From Flammeovirga pacifica (lineage in GTDB: Bacteria; Bacteroidota; Bacteroidia; Cytophagales; Flammeovirgaceae): a stretch of 64,000 nt of DNA. The position numbers and the translations under genes were made by a program. This document shows, in pieces, positions 38,230 through 46,690 of this stretch. The stretch lies in the NCBI RefSeq assembly GCF_000807855.2, contig NZ_JRYR02000002.1, forward strand, positions 1,007,756 to 1,071,755, given 5' to 3'. The notes below the pieces were generated by a model, which was not told where the DNA came from, ran no database searches, and saw only the letters and a list, made by a program, of their open reading frames with translations. The first letter of the stretch is position 1. Each line of letters begins with the position of its first letter.

Positions 38230-39471
38230 TTAGGCTTCTGCCAATTCAAAATTTAACACCGCGTCTTCTATAATATCCATACATTTCTCAATTTGCTTTT
38301 CTGTAATCACCAATGGTGGTGCAAAACGAATAATGTTTCCATGAGTTGGTTTCGCTAGAAGCCCATTTTTCATTAATTCGTAACAAATTAAAGTGGCTGT
38401 AGAACTATCTTCAGAATCGTTGACCAATAATGCATTCAACAAACCTTTTCCTCGAACACCAATTAATAAATCTGTTTTATCACATAATTGACTCATTCTT
38501 TCTCTAAAGATTTTACCCAATACATAGGCATTTTCGGTCAATTTTTCATCAATAAGCACATCCAAAGCTTCCATCATAACAGCACAACCTAATGGATTTC
38601 CTCCATAAGTAGAACCGTGTTGCCCTGGTTGGAATACATCCATCACTTCAGAAGAAGTTAATACAGCAGATACAGGATAAAAACCACCTGAAATGGCTTT
38701 TCCTAAAATGATCATATCAGGTTTTATTTCCTCATAATCAGAAGCTAATAGTTTCCCTGTTCTACCTACACCTGTTTGTACTTCATCAACCATAAACAAT
38801 ACATTATAACGGTGACAAAGTTCTTGGGCTTTTCTTAAATATCCTTCTTCAGGAAGATAAACACCTGCTTCTCCTTGTATAGGTTCCATCCACAAACCGG
38901 CTACATTAGGATTTTGAAGTACCTCTTCTAAAGCCTCTAAATCATTATAAGGCACAATCTCAAATCCTGGCATAAATGGGCCAAAATTAGTGGTAGCCAC
39001 AGGGTCAGTTGATACAGAAATAATGGTAGTTGTACGACCGTGGAAGTTTTTCTCTACGCCTACAATCACGGCTTCATTTATAGGAATTCCTTTCTTTTCA
39101 TATCCCCATTTTCTGGCTAATTTAATGGCTGTTTCATTTCCCTCAGCACCTGTATTCATTAATATAGCACGTTCATAACCAAATAGATCACATAACTTTT
39201 TCTCTGCCAAACCTAATTTGTCTGAGTAGAATGCTCTTGATGTTAACGTTAGATTAGATGCTTGTTTAATCATTACGTTTAATATTCTAGGATGTACGTG
39301 TCCTTGGTTTACAGCACTATATGCAGAAAGAAAATCATAATACCTTCTTCCTTCAACATCCCAAACATACACCCCGTTTCCTCTTTCTAATACTACAGGC
39401 AATGGAGCGTAATTATTAGCACCATATTTCTTTTCAAGTTTGATCGCTTCTTGCGAATAAAATTTCATCAT
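38230..39471 (-). CDS. rocD: Ornithine--oxo-acid aminotransferase
   Basis: A 413-residue fold-type I PLP enzyme of class III. It moves the delta-amino group of ornithine to 2-oxoglutarate, giving glutamate-5-semialdehyde. The PLP lysine is Lys258 (ILGKAISGGFYPVSA) and the cofactor Asp is Asp229 (MVDEVQTGVGRTGK). The N-terminal YGANNYAPLPVVLERGNG is characteristic of ornithine aminotransferases rather than acetylornithine or GABA enzymes. Two adjacent Met codons make the start uncertain by one residue. It lies next to cyanophycinase-like and isoaspartyl peptidase genes, which suggests it handles ornithine made from arginine. Arginase or another arginine-to-ornithine enzyme is not in the window. 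Confidence 0.93.
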   Translation of the reverse strand: MMKFYSQEAIKLEKKYGANNYAPLPVVLERGNGVYVWDVEGRRYYDFLSAYSAVNQGHVHPRILNVMIKQASNLTLTSRAFYSDKLGLAEKKLCDLFGYERAILMNTGAEGNETAIKLARKWGYEKKGIPINEAVIVGVEKNFHGRTTTIISVSTDPVATTNFGPFMPGFEIVPYNDLEALEEVLQNPNVAGLWMEPIQGEAGVYLPEEGYLRKAQELCHRYNVLFMVDEVQTGVGRTGKLLASDYEEIKPDMIILGKAISGGFYPVSAVLTSSEVMDVFQPGQHGSTYGGNPLGCAVMMEALDVLIDEKLTENAYVLGKIFRERMSQLCDKTDLLIGVRGKGLLNALLVNDSEDSSTATLICYELMKNGLLAKPTHGNIIRFAPPLVITEKQIEKCMDIIEDAVLNFELAEA

Positions 39472-39590
39472 GATTTTCTATTGATTAGATGTGAGATTAA
39501 AGTTTAAAACTCTTCAAACCAGTTTAGCATTTAATAAAAAACTGTATGCGATTGGATTCACTAAACAAGTAAGAAGAGTTATATCTTTAA

Positions 39591-41684
39591 TTAATTTTTG
39601 ATGATCTTTTGAATAGATTCATTGCCTCCTTCAATTATTCTGAGGTAATATAATCCACTTTTAAGATCTGATATGTTTATTGTATTTGTGTTTTTCCTTT
39701 TTAGTTCTCTACCTAATGCATCGGTGACTATCAAAGTTACTTCTTCTGAAGTAGGATAGTAAAGTTGACCTTCTGTTGGATTTGGATAGGCCAAACTTCC
39801 ATGATCTAAATTGACAATCCCTCCTTGTCTTTGTGATGAACTATTCGAGATAACAACTGTGTAATCTTCTACTTCACCATAATCTAAAACATCGCATGGA
39901 TATGGGTAGCCATCAGAAGCATATTGCATTGAAACCCTCATTCTAGTGGCTCCTAACACTGCATTATTGGGTACTGTAAAACTTGATGTAAAAGAACGTC
40001 TTGTCTGTTTGTAAAGAACTTCTTCACTGTTTTCATCAAATACACCGTCTTGATTATAATCTATCCAAACGACAACTCTTTCTCTTGAAGAAGTATTCGG
40101 ATCTAAAAAGAAAGTATGATTACCGCCTTGGTTCAAATTAAAACTAACAGAAGTATAATCTCCATATCCGTTATCGTTTCCAGAGAAAGAGTAATTACCA
40201 TCGATCCCAATTTCATCAATAAATTCATAAGAAGTTGAGTTGGCATTTGAGCTACAATATTGTAATCCACCATTTGTGGATGCTGATTGTATTGGCGAAT
40301 AACTACTCTGATCTGAACCACATATACTTCTAATTCTAAATTCATAAGAAGTTGAAGCCTGTAACCCGCTTATAGTAGTTGATGTTGTACCAAGAGTAAG
40401 GGTCGTCCATGAACTTGTTCCGGCCTCTCTGTAACGTAACTTATAATCATTGGCTCCTGTGTTATTCCAACTCAAAGAAATTGTATTAGAAGTACTCGTT
40501 CCAATGCTTAAAGTTGGAGTATCGCATGTGGCTGGTGGGGTTCCTCCACCACTACAAGAAGGGGGGGTTGCACCAATAGAAGCACCACTCCCATTAGTGT
40601 AATTAAATCCCGTATAACCATTATTTGTATACATATTTAACCATCCACCACCTGACGCTGTTTTCCAATCGTTTAAATTAAATGAGTTGCCATTTCCGTT
40701 GACCGAACCTTGAATAACATATGCCTTTACTGCTTCCCCATTTTTATTCCAAACCAAAGGTTGACCTGAAGAAATAGTTTCAGGAGTGGCACAATTCCCT
40801 ACCATAAAATAAGCTTTTGTAGGATATTGTGATTGTCCACCATCACCAAAAACTTTGGCATTACCAGTAGCATCTATACAAACAAAAGTGGCTTCATCAC
40901 AGGCAATTGCATAACGTTGTTGATCATTTTGGTCACTAATTGTTCTTGCTAACATACCAAAAGCACGACCATATCGATTTTCATTTCCTGTACCATGGGT
41001 TCTATCCAAATGTGTATCAGTTATGACTTTATTTAGGAAGGGATTTTGGAGAAAGTCATTATAAAAGAAAGAGTTAACAGTATACGAATGAAAGGGATTG
41101 TTCAGAATTTCTGACGTAAGAACTCCTGATGAACTTGGTGCATAATACGCACCACCCATAATTGCCATACCTGCTGACGTACCTCCAATGGGTACTTTCT
41201 TTACATTAATCAAATAATTAATTGCTTCTGCCACAGCAGTTCCTTTCCAAAGATCCATGTATTCTCTTTGATCACCTCCTGCAATAAATAATGCCTCAGC
41301 ATCTCTGATATACTGAGCTACCGTAGCATTATTTGCTCCATTCACAGTGGTTATAGATAACTCTGCAGCTGAACTGATTGAGTTATTAAAGTTACTCCAC
41401 ACCCAGGAAGCTTGATTACCAACTGCATCAGTACGAAGAACTAAATAATCTCCTCCACCAGATTGGTTAAGAAACCATTGGGTTGCATTTACCTCACCAT
41501 CTCCTCCAACTTCTGCTCCACCTACTAGCATTGTTGCTTGTTGATTGTTGGTGTTTCCATGCCCATTCCAGGTACCTCCTTCTAAAGAGAAGTTATACCC
41601 TTGCCCAAAAGATAGTGATGTAAAAAGAATGAATAAGACTACCAAACTAGCCTTTACGTAAAAGTAATTGTTAATTTTCATCAT
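39591..41684 (-). CDS. Secreted S51 cyanophycinase-like peptidase with FN3, GEVED and T9SS sorting domain
   Basis: 697 residues from the ATG ending at 41684, where a signal peptide begins; the frame extends 20 codons upstream without signal character. Residues about 28-350 are an S51 serine peptidase with the nucleophile Ser170 in GGTSAGMAIMGG and IAGGDQREYM before it. The catalytic-His region reads DTHLDRTHGTGNENRYGR, longer and less Arg-ordered than in true cyanophycinases. An FN3 domain (about 390-470), a GEVED domain (about 475-610, with YGEVEDYTV) and a type A T9SS sorting domain (YPNPTEG through LKSGLYYLRI) follow. It should be exported to the cell surface or medium. Confidence 0.85.
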   Translation of the reverse strand: MMKINNYFYVKASLVVLFILFTSLSFGQGYNFSLEGGTWNGHGNTNNQQATMLVGGAEVGGDGEVNATQWFLNQSGGGDYLVLRTDAVGNQASWVWSNFNNSISSAAELSITTVNGANNATVAQYIRDAEALFIAGGDQREYMDLWKGTAVAEAINYLINVKKVPIGGTSAGMAIMGGAYYAPSSSGVLTSEILNNPFHSYTVNSFFYNDFLQNPFLNKVITDTHLDRTHGTGNENRYGRAFGMLARTISDQNDQQRYAIACDEATFVCIDATGNAKVFGDGGQSQYPTKAYFMVGNCATPETISSGQPLVWNKNGEAVKAYVIQGSVNGNGNSFNLNDWKTASGGGWLNMYTNNGYTGFNYTNGSGASIGATPPSCSGGGTPPATCDTPTLSIGTSTSNTISLSWNNTGANDYKLRYREAGTSSWTTLTLGTTSTTISGLQASTSYEFRIRSICGSDQSSYSPIQSASTNGGLQYCSSNANSTSYEFIDEIGIDGNYSFSGNDNGYGDYTSVSFNLNQGGNHTFFLDPNTSSRERVVVWIDYNQDGVFDENSEEVLYKQTRRSFTSSFTVPNNAVLGATRMRVSMQYASDGYPYPCDVLDYGEVEDYTVVISNSSSQRQGGIVNLDHGSLAYPNPTEGQLYYPTSEEVTLIVTDALGRELKRKNTNTINISDLKSGLYYLRIIEGGNESIQKIIKN

Positions 41685-41909
41685 TGTAATATTTAAGTGT
41701 TGAGACAATCCTAGGGGCATCGTTCTCGTAGTAACATGTCCCATTTGCCCTAGAGAACTTCGCCCCAGAACTGTCTTGTTGTTGTAAAAGAATGACTTCT
41801 CCTCCCCCTTAAAAATGAATTTAAAGGTGAATTAAAATCAATTCTATCATCGAAAAGATGCTTATTTATAGTTAGTATGTGTATGTTGTAATCTTAAATA
41901 TCTTCTTGA

Positions 41910-43280
41910 TTATAATAGATTAAAGTAGAGCGGTCCAACTAATAAAATTCCTGCGGCAAACATTAATAAAAGTAATAATGGTGCCATCCATTTTACCCAG
42001 ACATTATACGGTATTTTTGCTATTGATAGGACACCCATGGTTACTCCACTTGTAGGGATAATTAAGTTTGTTAAACCATCTCCAAATTGGAATGCTAAAA
42101 CAGCCACTTGTCTTGAGATACCTAATAAATCACTTAAAGGTGCCATAATTGGCATAGTTAAGGCAGCTTGACCAGACCCAGAGGGTAATACCGTATTTAA
42201 AATACTTTGAAAGGCAAACATTGCTTCTGCTGCGGCAAACTTCGGAAGTCCATCTAAAAGACCTGTTATTGAATACAAAATAGTATCAATAATCTTTCCT
42301 TCAGTTGCAACAATCAAAATACCTTTACAAGAGGCAATAACTAAAGCTGCAGTCATCATTTCTTTTGCTCCTTTTATAAAACTCTCACTCATTTTATTTG
42401 CTGAAGTTCCACAAATAATTGAAGCTATGAATCCGATAACAAAGAATAAAGCACCTATTTCAGTCATATACCACCCAAAATTGGTTACCCCGATTACAAG
42501 GACAATAATGCCCAAAAATAAGAGTGCTACTACCGTTCCTTTTTTTCTATTAAAAGGAATGACTTTTTCTTGTAAGTCTACTTCTTTTTCTTGCTTTGGC
42601 TGTAAATCATCCTTTTGTTTACCCTCAATTTTTGATACATAATACATAATATATATCATTCCAATAAGGGTAAACACACACCAAACAAAAATTCTATATT
42701 CCCATCCTGAAAACAAAGGTATTTCTGCAATTCCTTGAGCAATTCCGATAGTAAACGGATTACTGATTGCTCCAGCAAAACCAACCCCTGCCCCTACAAA
42801 AGGAATGGCTACGCCGACTATAGTATCGAGTTTCATCGCTTTTGCCATAGGGATAGTAATCAAAATAAAAATCAGGACTTCTTCAGACATCCCAAAAGTA
42901 GCCCCAGCTACCGAGAAACAAATAAAGATAAAAGGAATAAGCATCTTTTTATACGCTTTCTTTTTGTTACTCCAAAGTACTAACTTATGTAATCCGGCTT
43001 CTATCGCAGTGGTTTGTGTAAGCATTCCGAAAGCTCCACCTACTATGAAAATAAAGGCAATAATTTCTGCTGCTGAAACAAACCCATCAATAGGTGCAGT
43101 AAAAAAAGAAGCGATACTTTGTGGCTGTGCCTCTACCACTTGATAAGTATTTGGAATCAGTAAATTACGACCTTCTACCATCTCTCTTTGATATTCCCCT
43201 GCAGATATAATCCATGTTAACCCTATAAAAAAAGCGAGAATAGTTGATGAAATTACTAAAGTATCTGGTAGCTTCCTCAT
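41910..43280 (-). CDS. YfcC-type carrier, probable amino acid or dipeptide transporter
   Basis: A 456-residue inner-membrane protein with about twelve helices, of the YfcC family (C4-dicarboxylate/basic amino acid carriers related to DcuC). Family-like segments are FIFIVGGAFGMLTQT, GMSEEVLIFILI, FVGAGVGFAGAISNPFTIGIAQG and LPSGSGQAALTMPIMAP. The cytoplasmic loop at about 205-235 is charged. It starts 7 bp after the isoaspartyl peptidase gene and is in one operon with it and cyanophycinase. It probably brings beta-Asp-Arg or the released Arg/Asp into the cytoplasm. Specificity is inferred from context only. Confidence 0.85.
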   Translation of the reverse strand: MRKLPDTLVISSTILAFFIGLTWIISAGEYQREMVEGRNLLIPNTYQVVEAQPQSIASFFTAPIDGFVSAAEIIAFIFIVGGAFGMLTQTTAIEAGLHKLVLWSNKKKAYKKMLIPFIFICFSVAGATFGMSEEVLIFILITIPMAKAMKLDTIVGVAIPFVGAGVGFAGAISNPFTIGIAQGIAEIPLFSGWEYRIFVWCVFTLIGMIYIMYYVSKIEGKQKDDLQPKQEKEVDLQEKVIPFNRKKGTVVALLFLGIIVLVIGVTNFGWYMTEIGALFFVIGFIASIICGTSANKMSESFIKGAKEMMTAALVIASCKGILIVATEGKIIDTILYSITGLLDGLPKFAAAEAMFAFQSILNTVLPSGSGQAALTMPIMAPLSDLLGISRQVAVLAFQFGDGLTNLIIPTSGVTMGVLSIAKIPYNVWVKWMAPLLLLLMFAAGILLVGPLYFNLL

Positions 43281-43287
43281 GACAATA

Positions 43288-44217
43288 TTACTTGAAAATA
43301 GCGATGTTTAATTTTTCGTCATCAGATGATGTCCAACCTCTATACATTCCTTCTGAGTTAAAAGATAGTTCAATATTTCCTTGATGATCAATGGCTATGA
43401 CACCACCTTCACCTTGCATATCTACTAGTTTTCTATGGACTACAATATCAGTAGCTTCTTTTAGCTTTCGCTGTCCGAATTCCATATGTGCGGCTATATC
43501 TCTTGCCACTGTCGCTTTTAAGAAAAACTCACCGTAACCTGTACAAGAAACAGCACAACTTTCGTTGTTAGCATACGTTCCTGAACCAATCACAGAACTA
43601 TCCCCTAAACGTCCAAATCTTTTGTTTACTAAACCACCTGTAGAAGTAGCTGCAGCTAAATTACCTTCTTGATCCAAAGCTACAGCACCAACAGTTCCAA
43701 ACTTACGCTCTCCATCATGATCTACCAGCATTTGATTCGTTTCTCTCGCCAATAACCATTGCTTATGTCGAGACTCTGTAAAGAAATAATCGTCTTCTAC
43801 TTCTTCCATTTTATAATCTCTAGCATAATCTAATGCTCCTTGCCCATGTAAGAACACAAAATTTTCATCATCATGAATCTTTTTGGCCAGTTGAATTGGG
43901 TTCTTAATCCCTCTGATTCCAGCAACTGCACCTGCTTCTAAAGATTTCCCTGACATAATAGATGCTTCCATTTCAAAAGTGCCATCATGTGCCATTACCG
44001 CACCTTTACCTGCATTAAATAATGGGCAATCTTCTAAAGCTGATACTGCAATTTCTACCGCGTCTACTGCTGACCCTCCTTCCTTTAGACACTTTTTAGC
44101 TTCATATAAAACTCCTTGTAGTGCTTGATTAATTTCTACTTCTTTCTCTGGAGTAATTTCAGAAGGCAATAGTGTTCCTGCCCCTCCGTGTATTGCTAGA
44201 GCAAATTTATTTTTCAT
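43288..44217 (-). CDS. iaaA: Isoaspartyl peptidase / plant-type L-asparaginase
   Basis: A 309-residue Ntn-hydrolase that cleaves itself before a catalytic Thr. The nucleophile is Thr175 in FGTVGAVALD; the N-terminal AIHGGAGTL and LATSTGG-type STGGLVNKRFGRLGDSSVIGSG residues line the active site. No signal peptide is present, so it acts in the cytoplasm. It hydrolyses beta-aspartyl dipeptides; in cyanophycin catabolism this enzyme type splits beta-Asp-Arg into Asp and Arg. It starts 11 bp after the cyanophycinase gene and 7 bp before the YfcC gene, which ties its job to them. Confidence 0.95.
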   Translation of the reverse strand: MKNKFALAIHGGAGTLLPSEITPEKEVEINQALQGVLYEAKKCLKEGGSAVDAVEIAVSALEDCPLFNAGKGAVMAHDGTFEMEASIMSGKSLEAGAVAGIRGIKNPIQLAKKIHDDENFVFLHGQGALDYARDYKMEEVEDDYFFTESRHKQWLLARETNQMLVDHDGERKFGTVGAVALDQEGNLAAATSTGGLVNKRFGRLGDSSVIGSGTYANNESCAVSCTGYGEFFLKATVARDIAAHMEFGQRKLKEATDIVVHRKLVDMQGEGGVIAIDHQGNIELSFNSEGMYRGWTSSDDEKLNIAIFK

Positions 44218-44228
44218 GAAACTCTTTC

Positions 44229-45050
44229 TTATAATTTTATTTTATCACCACTTTTTAAAATGCTTACGCTGATTTTCTCAGTGCTGAATTTTGTATCTTT
44301 TGAATCTATTTTCTTCGGCTTTTCCACCAATATCACTTGACTTACACCTACTACCTCAAAGGTATTTTGATGTACTAAAATAGCCGTAGATTCATCGATA
44401 CCAATACCTAACATTTTAGGATGTTCAATCACTGCTGTAAACAGACGATTGTACCTACTTCTTTGAATAAAATGTTGATCAATAATCACATTTTTCATCA
44501 TTCCTAAACCTTTGCCATATATCAAATTATTCTTTTCTATTGATCTGCCAGTGTCGTCATAATCAGGATAATTTCTTTCATCTCCAGTGATCATTAATTC
44601 ACTCATCACAGCGGCTCCAGCACTTGTACCAGCGATCATTCCTCCTTTGTCAAAACATTGATGAATGGCTTCGTAAATACCTGTTTGTTCAATACGTTTC
44701 ATAAAACGATTTTGATCTCCCCCAGTGATGTAAATCAAAGAGGCATTTCGAATGGAATCCAAGGCTGTAGCTGAAGGTGGTTGTTCCGTTGTATAAAACA
44801 TAGAGGACACATTCTTAAAACCAAGTTCTTTAAACTGAAGAACTCCATAATAACTTGATGTATCAGGCTCTCCGCTCGACATAGAAAGTACAATTCCGTA
44901 ACCTTCCTTTAACTTCGCTTCTTCTGTCATTCTCTTGATCAAAGCTGGTGGGCGTTTCCCTCCTCCTATGATAAAAAGTTTCCCTTGCCCGAAGGAAGAC
45001 ATTGATATCAAACCTATGATAAAAAGTAAGAATTGATGTTTTTTAATCAT
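44229..45050 (-). CDS. cphB: Cyanophycinase (secreted, CphB-like)
   Basis: A 273-residue S51 serine peptidase close in length to cyanobacterial CphB. Residues 1-21 are a signal peptide (SSFGQ), so it works in the periplasm or outside. The nucleophile is Ser143 in AGTSAGAAVMS, the catalytic His is His193 in DQHFIQRSRYNRL, and GIGIDESTA follows, the same order and arginine spacing I know from cyanophycinases. It would cut cyanophycin to beta-Asp-Arg dipeptides. It leads the tight operon cphB-iaaA-yfcC. Of the three S51 proteins here it is the best match to a genuine cyanophycinase. Confidence 0.9.
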   Translation of the reverse strand: MIKKHQFLLFIIGLISMSSFGQGKLFIIGGGKRPPALIKRMTEEAKLKEGYGIVLSMSSGEPDTSSYYGVLQFKELGFKNVSSMFYTTEQPPSATALDSIRNASLIYITGGDQNRFMKRIEQTGIYEAIHQCFDKGGMIAGTSAGAAVMSELMITGDERNYPDYDDTGRSIEKNNLIYGKGLGMMKNVIIDQHFIQRSRYNRLFTAVIEHPKMLGIGIDESTAILVHQNTFEVVGVSQVILVEKPKKIDSKDTKFSTEKISVSILKSGDKIKL

Positions 45051-45161
45051 TTTATAGTCTTGTTTTATGGAAGTGCAAACATTTTGGTTTTCTTATCACT
45101 CCTATAAAATCAAAATGAAATTGATCTATAGAAATAAGAACTAGTCTCTAAATTTTGATAG

Positions 45162-45254
45162 AGAATGAGATGGTCTACTACATTAATTCAACTCCCTTAC
45201 TATTATTATGTAGAGTTATGTTGATAAATATGATTTGTGAGACAATCTCATTCT
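45162..45254 (-). terminator. Long imperfect hairpin between lipoprotein gene and cphB
   Basis: AGAATGAGATGGTCT (from 45162) pairs with AGACAATCTCATTCT (ending 45254) with one mismatch, and an inner CTACAT/ATGTAG pair can extend the stem. It is in the 246-bp gap after the lipoprotein gene and before cphB. It may end the susCD transcript or protect its 3' end. Confidence 0.45.
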
Positions 45255-45296
45255 CATCTATTTTATTCTGTTTAGGAACTCACCATAAATAGTGAA

Positions 45297-46526
45297 TTAA
45301 TATAAACCTAACCCTAAAGCGTATGGTCTTAGAATTGGAGTACCGTCAACAGATGGAGCATTAGTGATGTCTAATATTACTTCTATTTCTGTACCGTCAA
45401 GGTTAGCAGAATAGATTTTACCATCAGTTCCATCATCACTATCACCTCTATCAGTCCAATAAATTTTTTCTGTTATTGGATCTACAATCGTACCCCAAAC
45501 GAAATTTGATGGGTAATCTACAAATTCATTTTTCGCCTCAGAAGCTATATCATAAATAGTACCTTTTGATGTACTATAATCAAAGTAGAATAATTTCCCA
45601 TCTAAGTAAGAAACATCTCCGGCGTCTACACCTTCAGCTATTTCTTCTAAACCAGTACCATCTAAATTTACTTTATAGATACCACCGCTGTAATCATACG
45701 CATCATTTACAAAATAGATTACTTGGTTTTCTGCATCATATGTTAAACCTAAAGGAAGAGAACCTTCTAAGAAACCAGTATCAGTAGTAAATTCAACAAA
45801 AGCTTTTAAATCAGACCCGTCTAAAGCAGAAGTATAAATTCCTCCTTCAGCACCCCAATATAATCTACCTTCAATAATTTTAACTCCTGCAGGGTAATAC
45901 ATCATATGTTCTTTATCACCTAAATCAGCTACATTTAAAAGTACAGATTTTGTTCCATTCACTAAAGCATCATATTGATACATCAATTCAGCATCCTGAT
46001 CAACAACATAAATATTTTCGTTCTCTAAATCAGTAACTATACCATAAGGTTTTACGTGGTTTTCTCCAAAAGATTGGATTGTTGGTGTTTCTGCACCATC
46101 CAATACAATCATATGAATCATACCTGTTGCTCTATCTGTATAATATAGCGTAGGTTTTTTACCTCCAAGAGGATCTTTGATTATGATTGTTTGTTTTGTA
46201 GAATCTACTCTATTGTCATCTGCTTTTGCAATTAGAGTTACTTCATAAGTACCAAAATCTTCGTAAGTAAATTCTGGATTCTCATCTGTTGAAGTGGCAT
46301 TTTCGATACCAAAATCCCATTTATAAGTGGTTGCAGCAATAGAAGTATTTGTAAAAGTTACTGTTGCTGGTGCAACACTCTCATTAGATACTTCATAATC
46401 AAATTTAGCGACAACACTAGCTAATGCAGGTACTTCATCATCTTCTGAACACCCTGTAAATAATAGTACAGAAAGTGGCAAAATTGCCAATAAGTACTTA
46501 AGAATTAAGTTAGAATAAGCTTTCAT
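45297..46526 (-). CDS. Surface lipoprotein with PKD domain and YWTD-type beta-propeller
   Basis: A 409-residue lipoprotein (lipobox Cys26, LLFTGC, followed by acidic SEDDE, which fits surface export). Residues about 38-118 are a PKD domain (YKWDFGIENATS, FTYEDFGTYEVTLIAKA). Residues about 125-409 form a six-bladed propeller of the LDL-receptor YWTD kind (TLYYTDRATGMIH, IYWTDRGDSDDGTDGKIYSANLDG). It follows susD in the operon, the place of SusE/SusF-like surface binding proteins. In this locus it probably binds the polymer, but no catalytic motif or direct evidence for the ligand is seen. Confidence 0.8.
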   Translation of the reverse strand: MKAYSNLILKYLLAILPLSVLLFTGCSEDDEVPALASVVAKFDYEVSNESVAPATVTFTNTSIAATTYKWDFGIENATSTDENPEFTYEDFGTYEVTLIAKADDNRVDSTKQTIIIKDPLGGKKPTLYYTDRATGMIHMIVLDGAETPTIQSFGENHVKPYGIVTDLENENIYVVDQDAELMYQYDALVNGTKSVLLNVADLGDKEHMMYYPAGVKIIEGRLYWGAEGGIYTSALDGSDLKAFVEFTTDTGFLEGSLPLGLTYDAENQVIYFVNDAYDYSGGIYKVNLDGTGLEEIAEGVDAGDVSYLDGKLFYFDYSTSKGTIYDIASEAKNEFVDYPSNFVWGTIVDPITEKIYWTDRGDSDDGTDGKIYSANLDGTEIEVILDITNAPSVDGTPILRPYALGLGLY

Positions 46527-46690
46527 AGTTTATAATTAATTTTTGAATTTGATGAACATCTATTGAAATAAGTGATTGCAATACATTCCATCGATATAGG
46601 GAATACTCATCAGTCGTTCACTATTAAAGAACACCTGACTTTCTTCTCATATTCAATAAAATATTTTGAAACAATCTTTTAATACATGAA

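Noticed and set aside
39591-41684. Reading the 697-residue S51 protein as a confirmed cyanophycinase
   Set aside because: The region after the catalytic His differs from the two other paralogues, so only the peptidase family, not the substrate, is called.
42735-43143. Overlapping plus-strand frames of 82 and 112 codons
   Set aside because: Both are antisense to the YfcC carrier gene; hydrophobic codons on the other strand produce long open frames by chance.
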